Shown here: piece by piece, positions 19,301 to 25,386 of the stretch | Layout of the letters: every line of letters starts with the position of its first letter | How positions within the stretch are numbered: position 1 is the first letter of the stretch | From: a virus | IMG/VR virus record: IMGVR_UViG_3300025120_000266 | Span: 1-32,964 of that record | DNA: 32,964 nt | Direction: 5' to 3' (one strand) | Notes under the pieces: model-generated | Databases searched by the model: none | Told to the model about the DNA's origin: nothing | The model's input: only the letters and a program-made list of their open reading frames with translations | Program-made: the position numbers and the translations under genes

Positions 19301-22084
19301 ATTATTCAAGAGCAAACTAAAATAATGGAATCCATTACAGAGTTAAATGAAAAGTTAGAGCTTACCGAACAAGAAGAAACAGATCTGTTAATTTTAAACA
19401 TTGCTTTAGGAATAAATAGTTCTAAGTTAATGGAGGATAATAACCCTCGTAAAGCTGACCAGTTAGCACAATTATATAATGATTTAAAAGCATTAATTAC
19501 TATTGGTCGTAATAACTTTAAAGACGCTGCTAAAGAAAGGTCAGATAGGTATGCTGAAAATACTACTAAATTTTATAAAGCCCTTACTAATACTAAAGAA
19601 GATGTAGACTTAAGAGATCCAGAGGTTAAAGAAAAGATTTTAGCTGCTATTAAAGCAAGAAGAGATAGTAAAAAATCTACTTTTGGTAAAACTCCAATTG
19701 GTATGCACTTAAACTACATCAAAGAAAACATGACAGGTTTTTTAAGGAGAGGAACTCTTGGGTTAAGTCAATTAACTTCTGAGTTAGATAAGTCTCCTGG
19801 TGCACAATTTGAGGGTTTCATTAGAGATTTTATATATCGTAGAGTAAATGAATCAACACGAGTATATAAAGAAAATGAGATGGCTTTAAACCAACTTTTC
19901 ATGGAGCAGTCAGAAAAATATTTAGGTAAAAATTATAGAAAAATAATAAAAGAATACAAACAAACAAAATTAAATTTTGAAGATCCAAATTTAAGTAAGT
20001 ATTTAAAAAATCCACAAGCAGTAAAGGAAGCTAAAGAAAAATTGGATAACGATCCTACTTCTACTAATACAGAAAATTATAATGAAGTGATGAGACAAAA
20101 CATTCCTTTTGGTGATTTAACTCCATTACAATTACAATACCTTTATTTTCAATATAAGCAACAAGACACTCATGCTGGTTTTGCTACAGCTTTAGGAAAA
20201 AATTTTGAAAGCATAATGGATGGATTGAGTGAGCATTTTGAAAACACATATCCTGAATTATTAGAGTTAGGACAATGGCAAGTAGATGTTTTACTCCCTT
20301 CTCTATACGAAAAGTATAATAAGGTTTATAAGAAAATATATAACACTGACCTACCTCAAAGAGATAACTATTCTGGTAAAACATTTAGATTAGTAGAAGG
20401 TAAAAAAGGAGAGATGGTTCCTGAAAAAAATAACCCATTATCTTTGTTTGGAGAGAACGGAACGTCACAAATGTCTATGAATGTGATTGGTAACTCTACC
20501 ATGTTGACTATAAAAAATGATAATGAAATTTTACCTGTTGATGCTTTTGATGCTATTTGGAGTTATGTAAGAGATATGGAACATTTCCATGCCTATGCAG
20601 AAAACATGAATGAAATATCTAAAGTATTTAACAATGATATTATAAAGAAAGAAATTATTGCTCAACATGGTATGGAAGTTTATAAAGCTATTAGAGATTC
20701 TTTAATGGCTACAGCTCAAAGAGGAGCTAATCAATCAGACACTACAGTTAATTTTACTAACAGATTAAACAGTGTGTTTATATTTAATAAACTTGCTCTC
20801 GGATTTACAGTTTATTTAAAGCAGTTAACATCGGTTATTACTTATGGTAATTATATTGGGTATGGTAACTGGTCTAAAACTGCGGCTACTATGGGACCAA
20901 AAGAATGGGTTAAGACGTGGAAAGAAATTTCAGAAGATTCTGTTTATTTAAAATATAGATACTACCAACAGATTAGTAGAACTATTGAGGCATATAGTGA
21001 AAGTAGTATGCAAGAATATACTCCAGGAGACCAAGGCGATAAAATAGTAAGAGCTTTAATGTTTAATATTAAGGCTGGGGATAAACAAGCTATACTTTTA
21101 GGTGGTATTCCTAACTATGTATTCTTAAAAAAGAAATACGAAAAAACAATGACTGCCGAGGAAGCTAAAAAGAAAGCTTTAATAATGTTTGAAGAGCAAA
21201 CAAAAGAAGTTCAGCAGTCCTCAGACAAGCAAGATAAGGATGCTTTGCAAAATCAAGGAGGTTATGTACAAATGTTTAATATGTTTATGTCAGCACCGAA
21301 AGCTTACTTCCGTCAGTTATTTGGAGGATATAGAGAGTTTGGGAGAAATATAAAAGATGGATCAGGTAAGGGAAGTATAGGTCAAAACGCCAGAACTATT
21401 GCTCTGTATCAATTTGCCTTACCAATGTTATTCCAATGGGTAGGATCAGGATTCCCTATGCCAGGTGATGATTGGGATGAGGAAGATACTAAAGACCAAT
21501 TTAGAGCTGCCACGTTGAGTGTCTTTAATTCTATTTTTGTGTTAGGGCAGATAGCAGAATCAGTAGCTGACTATGCATCAGGTAAGCCATGGTATGCTGA
21601 CATGAAACAGTTCCCAATATTTGATATAACTAAAGATATAATTAAGGCTTATGATAAAACTAATAACAAAGATCCTAAGAAAGCAGAAGCTGCCTGGAGA
21701 TCTTTTGTTTATTCGGTCATGCCTTTAACTGCATTAGGAGGTGTGCCAGGAAAGTTTGCGGGTGCTCCATTCCCTACGATGGAAAAGTTAGCTCTTAATA
21801 TTAAAAAAATACTTGATGGTGGTGGTAGTCCTAAAGAAGTAATGTTAAGGTTGTTTAACTATTCAGACTATGTTATTGAGGGAGGTAAAAAGAAAACAAA
21901 ACCTAAAGGTAAAACTCTTAATAAAACTGAGATGAAAAAATATTTCCCAGAACTTATGGAAGCACAAGAAGAGCTTGAAAATTCTCCAGAGATGAAAGAA
22001 ATTAAAGAAATGCAAAAAGAAATGAAAGCTGAAGAGAAGGCTATGAGAGAAGAAATGTTAGACCAAATGTTTGATAATAATTAA
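13349..22084 (+). CDS. Giant polyvalent virion protein with zinc-metallopeptidase motif
   Basis: A 2911-aa protein covering about a quarter of the window. In order it has: two short helical repeats (residues 6-66, each with G-x-T/H-x-S-D-x-E-T-W); an acidic Pro/Glu linker (about 70-160); helical regions with hydrophobic patches near 395-425 and 590-605; and a second acidic linker (about 930-1045). A metallopeptidase-like domain follows with HEAFH at 1114-1118, a plausible downstream Glu ligand in NEEKLAEILGQL, and an upstream GVVHINLEKA strand. Next comes a region at about 1283-1590 starting DTRPFAKLI, then long helical regions. The C-terminal part (about 2470-2850) has hydrophobic segments (LYQFALPMLFQWVGSGFPM) in the style of LPD38 of large phage polyvalent proteins. 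It is probably packaged and ejected with the DNA; the peptidase could process proteins or cut host targets. Confidence 0.7.
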   Translation: MNEEILKNIWDILSSEGATDSDFETWKTNFSGDEEIQTNVHTYLTEGGHTESDLETWSTNVGLKKKDDSQSSAEEEVMESDTEVVEQPGSSEPSDQELPDPSTQTVPQVEEVPTPENEFQFEQPIPTDVQAEVAGSTSVAPAVEPIIEDESIVTEDVQYDPMERGVDATITYDKDATPFERSLSYITGDLIEREEEEVINRMNYHFADYGFEFEETGIGDSMIVTAENGEVLEVDLDPFMGLRSEKTSAELKEFLDKNKVVSPEMEALTSEYDLSRKKYFTAAAMTDDIKEVRSQSSELGKRYQNYLSESSQNQAAIDNLLSLPSRNAEQTKEYNNLIAAKKLLAEKKGQLGRDFREFRTYSSQIDRAVGDYTTMKEDDGNKLSTLGKGMYNYFVTRGIPKVIASAWGGGVDGFYGLAQMIDEDFGMDEDEKRERYITIAQDLGYEVPENINDEGVYESWLDKMMNTGFSKEVEEGEDVPLTTGMFPDKIQEQLITEGYDPSRQINARGIKMWKKDGGLLGNGGYVDIPLYAFDKTVGERLKRLVLDAEVKSVKNPQKEAIRGSLDWAAAEGVSDEKISEMSRDSFVYEGLFGLAESGPSILVGFLGKNKGKSVDKTAKLTKRLAQRFKNYITSPGAVAQTMSFSLLQTDALMQEMENDPDFKYVTETEKKAITFPLAITTAILERYGLRSIARNKSLTTSLMNQITKRLPKGATPKMFTDMVNKIISNNIARGVYKFSSRAGTAAAAEFETGALQQVSEISMKNVWNDMYEKDMFNTPEMWSEEFGDQVLRAGLAESVGGFVMGTPGALISAFEKGNIDNIPEGMVTLFNEIRNDKVTVEAYKTQLDLKVANQEMTKKEAAQELLNFQILSSAAETVNTENDLTEKQTKDALGLVFLKNKIEGEMEGMDPDLGTYKKKQEILTTIKDRLSKIGTDEEITTKTEDNAIQEPSTETVDVQESTEGSQEVGERDPQRGPTQESIESETDTDTQTQEEVSPEQSAEQIEKLITEEQEDSNTEPQPIPEGQLEVVDEVVSINKAQQEVTEENPFKQGVIERVGKAAKALKKVIPNLKIIMHESATDFNKATGRTGRGALQDGVVHINLEKATNSTVAHEAFHIVLLSKLSTDAEAQRVTKRMMESIAKALPKNDPLLKQINEFTQGYEANIQNEEKLAEILGQLSANYKTLSAPQKGVIGKWIDRIAKALGFNISEFTKSDQDVIDLLNTLASKVTTGVEVEEGDIKVIEEIREDGGPTEQGDGGEVGTVKVREQKDSRNTPKVETDTRPFAKLIKNKDLGDFDGQPFVTNMYDFTTAGTVDLGNGITINLFGGKSYVPYMMEKQGKNLGEISNVAAFNTKAQAESFIRNATEGGANLFMPHSGSTEGSWQFQQAIFEQITNAALNNKILSKKDIINSFNEVLSNAEGRKAFNRFKKKLGKNIRNFNSFAKDPLEIVRLLDIKNNYSPDLRKALNDKLVANKKFQEAIGVKSKEAFAKRMEDVLNKGVETGDIMSVIEFDNTNFEIRNPKPGDVDYHPSFAYTILSTIKGIYQPTKFYKSYNITDTYTKYNIGGESVSRKSKQGPEKFKASNVTSSAGAIPKVAQKKPAIREQKEASRKDKLFKLGNQYGLKQNNFFPSSLFNPQALRKKAQELGYTLEALYSEEGYDRGRLTGYAFYTKPKADRGSMVKFPAQRKRQFSPRFQKEFDKFSNPVDIINLARQAGFSDKEISYFLKTKKGLKVKEIKDLMEVKVDIFESMPSIFGEIPGGLIAGRKLYEATMNKFNALVSKNSKLPKGKQKSISSLINESIEFMMTLKPYKTATEGVESKTLPSTLQQKLQASMQEALGGNKIKDVSKTITNLKKLIREKIKGAREIRDVKRQLQRAIREIMPKSEYSKGEVMSLLRTIQEAEPAWLKGNLRNLIQQVEEMGAKKNVAILDKAIKKILDKKFEVTVGGKKVVVKIDGETAKVISSIKDKLYKANEIQEDIIQEQTKIMESITELNEKLELTEQEETDLLILNIALGINSSKLMEDNNPRKADQLAQLYNDLKALITIGRNNFKDAAKERSDRYAENTTKFYKALTNTKEDVDLRDPEVKEKILAAIKARRDSKKSTFGKTPIGMHLNYIKENMTGFLRRGTLGLSQLTSELDKSPGAQFEGFIRDFIYRRVNESTRVYKENEMALNQLFMEQSEKYLGKNYRKIIKEYKQTKLNFEDPNLSKYLKNPQAVKEAKEKLDNDPTSTNTENYNEVMRQNIPFGDLTPLQLQYLYFQYKQQDTHAGFATALGKNFESIMDGLSEHFENTYPELLELGQWQVDVLLPSLYEKYNKVYKKIYNTDLPQRDNYSGKTFRLVEGKKGEMVPEKNNPLSLFGENGTSQMSMNVIGNSTMLTIKNDNEILPVDAFDAIWSYVRDMEHFHAYAENMNEISKVFNNDIIKKEIIAQHGMEVYKAIRDSLMATAQRGANQSDTTVNFTNRLNSVFIFNKLALGFTVYLKQLTSVITYGNYIGYGNWSKTAATMGPKEWVKTWKEISEDSVYLKYRYYQQISRTIEAYSESSMQEYTPGDQGDKIVRALMFNIKAGDKQAILLGGIPNYVFLKKKYEKTMTAEEAKKKALIMFEEQTKEVQQSSDKQDKDALQNQGGYVQMFNMFMSAPKAYFRQLFGGYREFGRNIKDGSGKGSIGQNARTIALYQFALPMLFQWVGSGFPMPGDDWDEEDTKDQFRAATLSVFNSIFVLGQIAESVADYASGKPWYADMKQFPIFDITKDIIKAYDKTNNKDPKKAEAAWRSFVYSVMPLTALGGVPGKFAGAPFPTMEKLALNIKKILDGGGSPKEVMLRLFNYSDYVIEGGKKKTKPKGKTLNKTEMKKYFPELMEAQEELENSPEMKEIKEMQKEMKAEEKAMREEMLDQMFDNN

Positions 22085-22094
22085 GTATAAATAG

Positions 22095-22334
22095 ATGAGA
22101 AAATATAATGAAGATATCTGTATTGAGCAGACCTATGATGTAATAACAGGTAAAGAAACATTAAGAACTTTAATAGATGGTAGAGATGGTGTTCATTTAT
22201 TATTTGATCCTACATACCCTTTAACTGAAATGGATGTAGAAGTATTCAATGTTTTAATACAACACTTTGTAGAGACTGAAGAATATGAAAAGTGTCAAAA
22301 ACTTATTGAATTAAAGAAGATTCTGTTTGTGTAA
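22095..22334 (+). CDS. Hypothetical protein, last gene of the left arm
   Basis: A 79-aa acidic protein starting MRKYNEDICIEQTYDV with no recognisable domain. The ATG lies 10 bases after the stop of the giant polyvalent protein. A beta hairpin (TGKETLRTLIDGRDGVHLLF) followed by two helices is suggested by the residue pattern. Its last 32 bases overlap the 3' end of the convergent - strand gene. It is kept because it fills the space before the arms converge and continues the + strand unit. Confidence 0.6.
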   Translation: MRKYNEDICIEQTYDVITGKETLRTLIDGRDGVHLLFDPTYPLTEMDVEVFNVLIQHFVETEEYEKCQKLIELKKILFV

Positions 22335-22512
22335 TTAATTCTGATTTTTCTATCTCATCTAATAATTGAGAGGCAGTGTAGATAGGGAGATTATCATTAT
22401 AGTTCTGATAGATTTGAGTGAAGTTTTTTTCCTCCCTATCCCACGTCCATAAAGTATTTACATTGTTCTTTATATTCTTTTTAAGAACCCATTTTATTGT
22501 TGTGTATTTCAT
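22303..22512 (-). CDS. Hypothetical protein, last gene of the right arm
   Basis: A 69-aa protein read from the ATG at 22512 (MKYTTIKWVLKKNIKNNVNT). The frame is open back to 22548. The 22512 start is preferred because it lies 10 bases downstream of the methyltransferase stop and avoids a 26-base overlap. It has two aromatic/charged segments and an Asp/Glu-rich C-terminal half; no family is recognised. It converges on the + strand 79-aa gene with overlapping 3' ends. Confidence 0.55.
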   Translation of the reverse strand: MKYTTIKWVLKKNIKNNVNTLWTWDREEKNFTQIYQNYNDNLPIYTASQLLDEIEKSELITQTESSLIQ

Positions 22513-22522
22513 ATTATTTATT

Positions 22523-23158
22523 TTAAACCCACTGTTGAGCAATAGCATTAGCCATTCCTTGAAATGTTTTACTTCTTAACTTACGCCTTTCTTCTGTAGT
22601 TTTAGCTGTAGATAACGCATCGTAATACCATTTAGCTTGTCGTTTCTTTTTTCCTTTTTTAGAAATAAACTCTACAAACTCTCCTTTATCTACAATATTA
22701 GTAGGAGTTAAAGGTGGTAAGTTCTTTAGCCAAAAACATGTACTTTTACTTGCTTTGTCTCCAAACATATATGGATGAACTATCTGATTAGGCTTTCTTA
22801 TCTGACTACTTATTACGCTAATAGGATTTTCGATTGCAATCTTTTCAATAGGAGCGTCCATTAGTTTTTTCACAAACTCTAATGCTAATTCTCTATTATC
22901 CCATCTTTCTTTATTTTTACTGCCATCTTTATTATACAGCCATCTATTCCCGCTTACCGCTAAGTAAGTGCAAGGGGGATGAGCTATCATTAAATCATAA
23001 TTTCCACTGTAGGCTTCTTCAATAGCATCATTTATTATATGGTATTCAGGATGTCCTCCACTACAAGGGATGAGGTCACACGAATAAGCCTCCCTTCCCA
23101 TTTCTCTATATGCGTTTGCAATAGTTTGTGACTCTTCACAGGCTACTAATATTCTCAT
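22523..23158 (-). CDS. DNA cytosine methyltransferase-like protein (short form)
   Basis: A 211-aa protein with the signature segments of C5-cytosine methyltransferases. The N-terminal strand and loop (MRILVACEESQTI) stand where S-adenosylmethionine is bound. PPC at 61-63 within AHPPCTYL corresponds to catalytic motif IV, and IENP at 109-112 corresponds to motif VI (ENV in classical enzymes). At 211 aa it is much shorter than typical enzymes (over 300 aa) and lacks an obvious target-recognition domain; similar short forms are common in phages. It may methylate phage DNA against host restriction or act on modified nucleotides. Its ATG overlaps the upstream stop by one base (TAATG). No restriction enzyme gene is nearby. 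Confidence 0.75.
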   Translation of the reverse strand: MRILVACEESQTIANAYREMGREAYSCDLIPCSGGHPEYHIINDAIEEAYSGNYDLMIAHPPCTYLAVSGNRWLYNKDGSKNKERWDNRELALEFVKKLMDAPIEKIAIENPISVISSQIRKPNQIVHPYMFGDKASKSTCFWLKNLPPLTPTNIVDKGEFVEFISKKGKKKRQAKWYYDALSTAKTTEERRKLRSKTFQGMANAIAQQWV

Positions 23159-23481
23159 TATATAAAATTTTTATTATAGTTTTTTCTTTCTACTTCTAAT
23201 TTATAATACAGAAAAGATTGAAACCCGTTAATGTGAGAGTCGGTTGGAAAAAAATATTTCCATCCTTTAGATTTGCCTTTGTTAATATAATAACAAAATG
23301 CTAATCCTATTTTACCACTGGTTTTTTTAAAATTAATTACCGCTGTATGATCTGAAGTAGGAATTACTTCGTCCACTTTGAATGATTCGTTATTTACATT
23401 ACCCTCCCTGTTAGAATAGGAAAATCTTTTAGCAATAACTTGACTAAACTCCTTGAGTTCCTTCGCTATCTGTTTGTTCAT
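23158..23481 (-). CDS. Hypothetical protein
   Basis: A 107-aa basic, soluble protein. It has an N-terminal helix (MNKQIAKELKEFSQVIAKRF), a beta-rich middle (DHTAVINFKKTSGKIGLAFCYYIN), and a Lys/Asn-rich end. No domain is recognised. It overlaps the end of the HNH gene upstream by 38 bases, and its stop shares one base with the start of the methyltransferase gene, so it is embedded in the same - strand unit. Confidence 0.6.
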   Translation of the reverse strand: MNKQIAKELKEFSQVIAKRFSYSNREGNVNNESFKVDEVIPTSDHTAVINFKKTSGKIGLAFCYYINKGKSKGWKYFFPTDSHINGFQSFLYYKLEVERKNYNKNFI

Positions 23482-23827
23482 TTAATTTAATTCTACGCTT
23501 ATGAGTTACCAATCTATGACAATTAGAACATCTCACTTCGCACTTGTCTATTTCTCTTTGTATGGAAGCGATACTGTAAGCACTCCTGGCCATATCAGAT
23601 ATATTCATTTTCTTTTTTCCCCTTACATGATCATAGTCTAATAATATACTATTAGTTTCTCCGCAATCTATACAGCACGATTTTTCCTTTTCCTCCTTAA
23701 CATATGCTCTATTACGAGCCCTTTGTTTTTTGTTTCGGTCAGCTGAACGTGCTTTTATTTTTCCTTTATTAGCTTCGTAATGTCTTTTACCTGCTGCGGC
23801 TTGGTCTATTTTACTTTTATATGCCAC
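23444..23827 (-). CDS. HNH endonuclease-like protein (GTG start)
   Basis: A 127-aa protein with a basic N-terminal half (1-50) and a compact zinc-stabilised HNH-type domain. It has CxxC at 52-55, LDYDH with D66-H67 as the first catalytic segment, and CSNCH at 100-104 as the second zinc pair plus final His. The start must be GTG at 23827, because an in-frame TAA lies immediately upstream and the next ATG would cut off the first zinc pair. Free-standing HNH proteins of this size occur in phages as homing nucleases, packaging helpers or nicking enzymes; terminase is not adjacent here, so homing or general nuclease is more likely. It lies directly beside the + strand tRNA gene. Confidence 0.75.
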   Translation of the reverse strand: MAYKSKIDQAAAGKRHYEANKGKIKARSADRNKKQRARNRAYVKEEKEKSCCIDCGETNSILLDYDHVRGKKKMNISDMARSAYSIASIQREIDKCEVRCSNCHRLVTHKRRIKLNEQTDSEGTQGV

Positions 23828-23868
23828 TTATTCGCAAAACCAAACAACTATTATATTAGACATTTCAT

Positions 23869-23876
23869 TATCTTTA
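23869..23876 (+). promoter_or_regulatory. Possible tRNA promoter -7 box (TATCTTTA)
   Basis: TATCTTTA differs from TAnnTTTG at the last base and ends seven bases before the tRNA 5' end, the right place for transcription starting at or just before the tRNA. No TTTG is seen at the -33 distance. Confidence 0.35.
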
Positions 23877-23883
23877 CCACCTT

Positions 23884-23957
23884 GGTCTTGTAGCTCAACT
23901 GGATAGAGCAACAGCCTTCTAAGCTGTAGGTTATAGGTTCGAGTCCTATCAAGATCA
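23884..23957 (+). tRNA. tRNA-Arg (anticodon UCU)
   Basis: A full cloverleaf can be drawn. The acceptor stem is GGTCTTG with CAAGATC (one G-U pair), the D arm is GCTC...GAGC, and the anticodon arm is ACAGC-CTTCTAA-GCTGT with anticodon TCT. The variable loop has five bases, and the T arm is ATAGG-TTCGAGT-CCTAT with the conserved TTCGA. The discriminator base is A at 23957, and CCA is not encoded. It reads AGA, the Arg codon used often in the A/T-rich genes here. It lies on the + strand inside an otherwise - strand gene cluster. Confidence 0.93.
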
Positions 23958-23960
23958 CTT

Positions 23961-24152
23961 TTATATTTCATCAGATAGTGATTGAATTAAGTCGGCTAAC
24001 ACCGTCATTAATTGTTGAGCCTTCTTTTTTGCCTCCTCATTATCCCTCTCCATTAAGTCTTCATATAGTTGATCACCGAAGTCGTGAATGCTTTTCGTCA
24101 CAAAGTTAATATGCGAAATTGCTCTCTCGTCTTCAGGTGAAATCCCATTCAT
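23961..24152 (-). CDS. Hypothetical small helical protein
   Basis: A 63-aa acidic protein (MNGISPEDERAISHINFVTK...) that appears to form two amphipathic helices. No family is recognised. It starts 14 bases downstream of the stop of the DnaA domain IV-like gene and ends just before the antisense tRNA gene. Kept on the basis of operon position and tight spacing. Confidence 0.55.
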   Translation of the reverse strand: MNGISPEDERAISHINFVTKSIHDFGDQLYEDLMERDNEEAKKKAQQLMTVLADLIQSLSDEI

Positions 24153-24166
24153 CCTTTTATAAAATT

Positions 24167-24682
24167 TTATAAGCCATTAATTACTTGCTTTAATTTATGT
24201 TCAACCTCTTGTATTCTATGCTCAGGAACCCTTTTATCTATAATAGAAACTAAGGTTTCATATCTTTTAGAGTTTTTTAATAACTCTTCACACTTTTCCT
24301 GAACATCTAATAGTGACAAATTTAACATTTTATTTTGTTCTTGCAAGATATTTATTTGTTTTTTTAATTCAGTAGGTTTTAACTCCACATAATCGGTAGC
24401 TTCCTCTAACCATAACGCCCTAATATTATGGTAATCTCTCTCCATTTGCTTATCAGATTGAAACATCCATTCTATTTCTTTTAGAGCATGTATAATTGTA
24501 GCGTGGTTTTTACGAAAAGAAAATCCTATATAGCTATATGTCATATAACAATCTTCCTTTAATACTTTATAGCAAATTGCTCTGGCTTTTACAAGCCTAT
24601 CTGTTTTGATAGATGAATTAACATCTAAATTATAATAGGTGTTAACTATGTTTTTTATTGTATCTACCTTTAGTCGATCCAT
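24167..24682 (-). CDS. DnaA domain IV-like DNA-binding protein with C-terminal coiled coil
   Basis: A 171-aa protein. Residues 5-75 resemble the DnaA C-terminal domain (domain IV). There is a helix with K/R-x-R-x-I (TDRLVKARAICYKVL), a YSYIGFSF segment at 50-56, and the signature-like NHATIIHALKEIE at 59-71, comparable to DnaA DHTTVLHA. In DnaA this part reads the DnaA box. The AAA+ ATPase domains are absent; instead residues 105-170 are a Leu/Glu/Lys-rich coiled coil. It overlaps the upstream gene by 41 bases. It may bind phage or host origin sequences, or act as a regulator or DnaA competitor. Confidence 0.65.
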   Translation of the reverse strand: MDRLKVDTIKNIVNTYYNLDVNSSIKTDRLVKARAICYKVLKEDCYMTYSYIGFSFRKNHATIIHALKEIEWMFQSDKQMERDYHNIRALWLEEATDYVELKPTELKKQINILQEQNKMLNLSLLDVQEKCEELLKNSKRYETLVSIIDKRVPEHRIQEVEHKLKQVINGL

Positions 24683-25001
24683 TTGATTCTATTTTTAAAT
24701 TTAAATTATATAAGTCTAAATACTCATCCATAGATATTAATTTTATATCGCTGAGTATAGGTGTGTTATTATGTTTTTGAATTATTTCTATTGCAAAAGT
24801 AATTGGATCAGGCTTATGATTAGTTAAAATACCTCCCAATATAGTAGATGTTAGTTTATTTGCTGGTAACTCATAAATAGTGTCATCAATATATTTTGCG
24901 ATCTTAAGGGAAACTCTTGTGTCTAATTCGGAAAGACTATCAAAAAATTCTTGAACAAAAAAAACCTCATTCACCTTTATATACTTCTGTTTTACATCCA
25001 T
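24642..25001 (-). CDS. Hypothetical protein
   Basis: A 119-aa soluble protein (MDVKQKYIKVNEVFFVQEFF...). Helices are predicted in the first half (SELDTRVSLKIAKYIDDTIY) and a mixed second half ends in a basic tail. No domain is recognised. It overlaps the VRR-NUC gene upstream by 35 bases and the DnaA domain IV-like gene downstream by 41 bases; both overlaps are in different frames and typical of this cluster. Confidence 0.55.
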   Translation of the reverse strand: MDVKQKYIKVNEVFFVQEFFDSLSELDTRVSLKIAKYIDDTIYELPANKLTSTILGGILTNHKPDPITFAIEIIQKHNNTPILSDIKLISMDEYLDLYNLNLKIESNGSTKGRYNKKHS

Positions 25002-25209
25002 GTTTTTCTAATTCTTTTAATCTATATTCTTGGAGCCTTGATAGCTTACCTGTTGGTTTTTTAACTTCTGAAAATAAAACTTCACATCCAGGGGGGATTG
25101 CAAGGAGGTCGGGGATACCATTCTTATTAGTCTTTATTAGTTTAAGAACATAGTAACCTTCCGACTCCAATTGCTTAATCCTTTTTGCTTGTATTTGTTG
25201 TTCGGTCAT
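24967..25209 (-). CDS. VRR-NUC domain nuclease
   Basis: An 80-aa protein that is essentially one VRR-NUC (PD-(D/E)XK) domain. GIPDLLAI holds the active-site Asp (D34), LFSEVK supplies E48 and K50, and Q60 follows in KLSRLQEYR, where the family's conserved Gln lies. VRR-NUC proteins are structure-specific or end-processing nucleases and in phages are often encoded beside an SNF2/SF2 helicase, as here. It overlaps the membrane-protein gene upstream by 35 bases. It probably resolves or trims DNA during replication or recombination. Confidence 0.85.
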   Translation of the reverse strand: MTEQQIQAKRIKQLESEGYYVLKLIKTNKNGIPDLLAIPPGCEVLFSEVKKPTGKLSRLQEYRLKELEKHGCKTEVYKGE

Positions 25210-25384
25210 ATTTATAATCTAAATAAAATCCTACCCCTACTATTATATTCATACCTATAGATGATATAATTTCCACAAAATCATGGAAATCGTGAATAGA
25301 TAAATGAACATGTCCTACTACCCAAAAAGGTATTGCTAAATTTTGACTTACCCATATGAGTGTAAAAGCAACAAACCTTTTCAT
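25175..25384 (-). CDS. Small predicted membrane protein
   Basis: A 69-aa protein with two likely transmembrane segments (about residues 4-25 and 38-56) separated by a His/Asp-rich loop (HVHLSIHDFHDF), and a charged C-terminal tail (YKYDRTTNTSKKD). The ATG is just after the helicase stop. It sits between an SF2 helicase and a VRR-NUC gene. Function is unknown; a membrane anchor or a small inner-membrane effector is possible. No holin partner (endolysin) is in the window. Confidence 0.6.
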   Translation of the reverse strand: MKRFVAFTLIWVSQNLAIPFWVVGHVHLSIHDFHDFVEIISSIGMNIIVGVGFYLDYKYDRTTNTSKKD

Positions 25385-25386
25385 AT

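Noticed and set aside
13349-22084. Giant protein as a crAss-like virion RNA polymerase
   Set aside because: No DxDxD catalytic motif is present; metallopeptidase and polyvalent-protein features fit better.
22513-22548. Upstream start (22548) for the last - strand gene
   Set aside because: It would overlap the methyltransferase gene by 26 bases; the ATG at 22512 gives normal spacing and a more typical N terminus.
23884-23957. tRNA gene as a prophage attachment site
   Set aside because: No integrase, excisionase or flanking partial tRNA repeat is seen; the complete cloverleaf with its own promoter-like box is better read as a phage tRNA gene.
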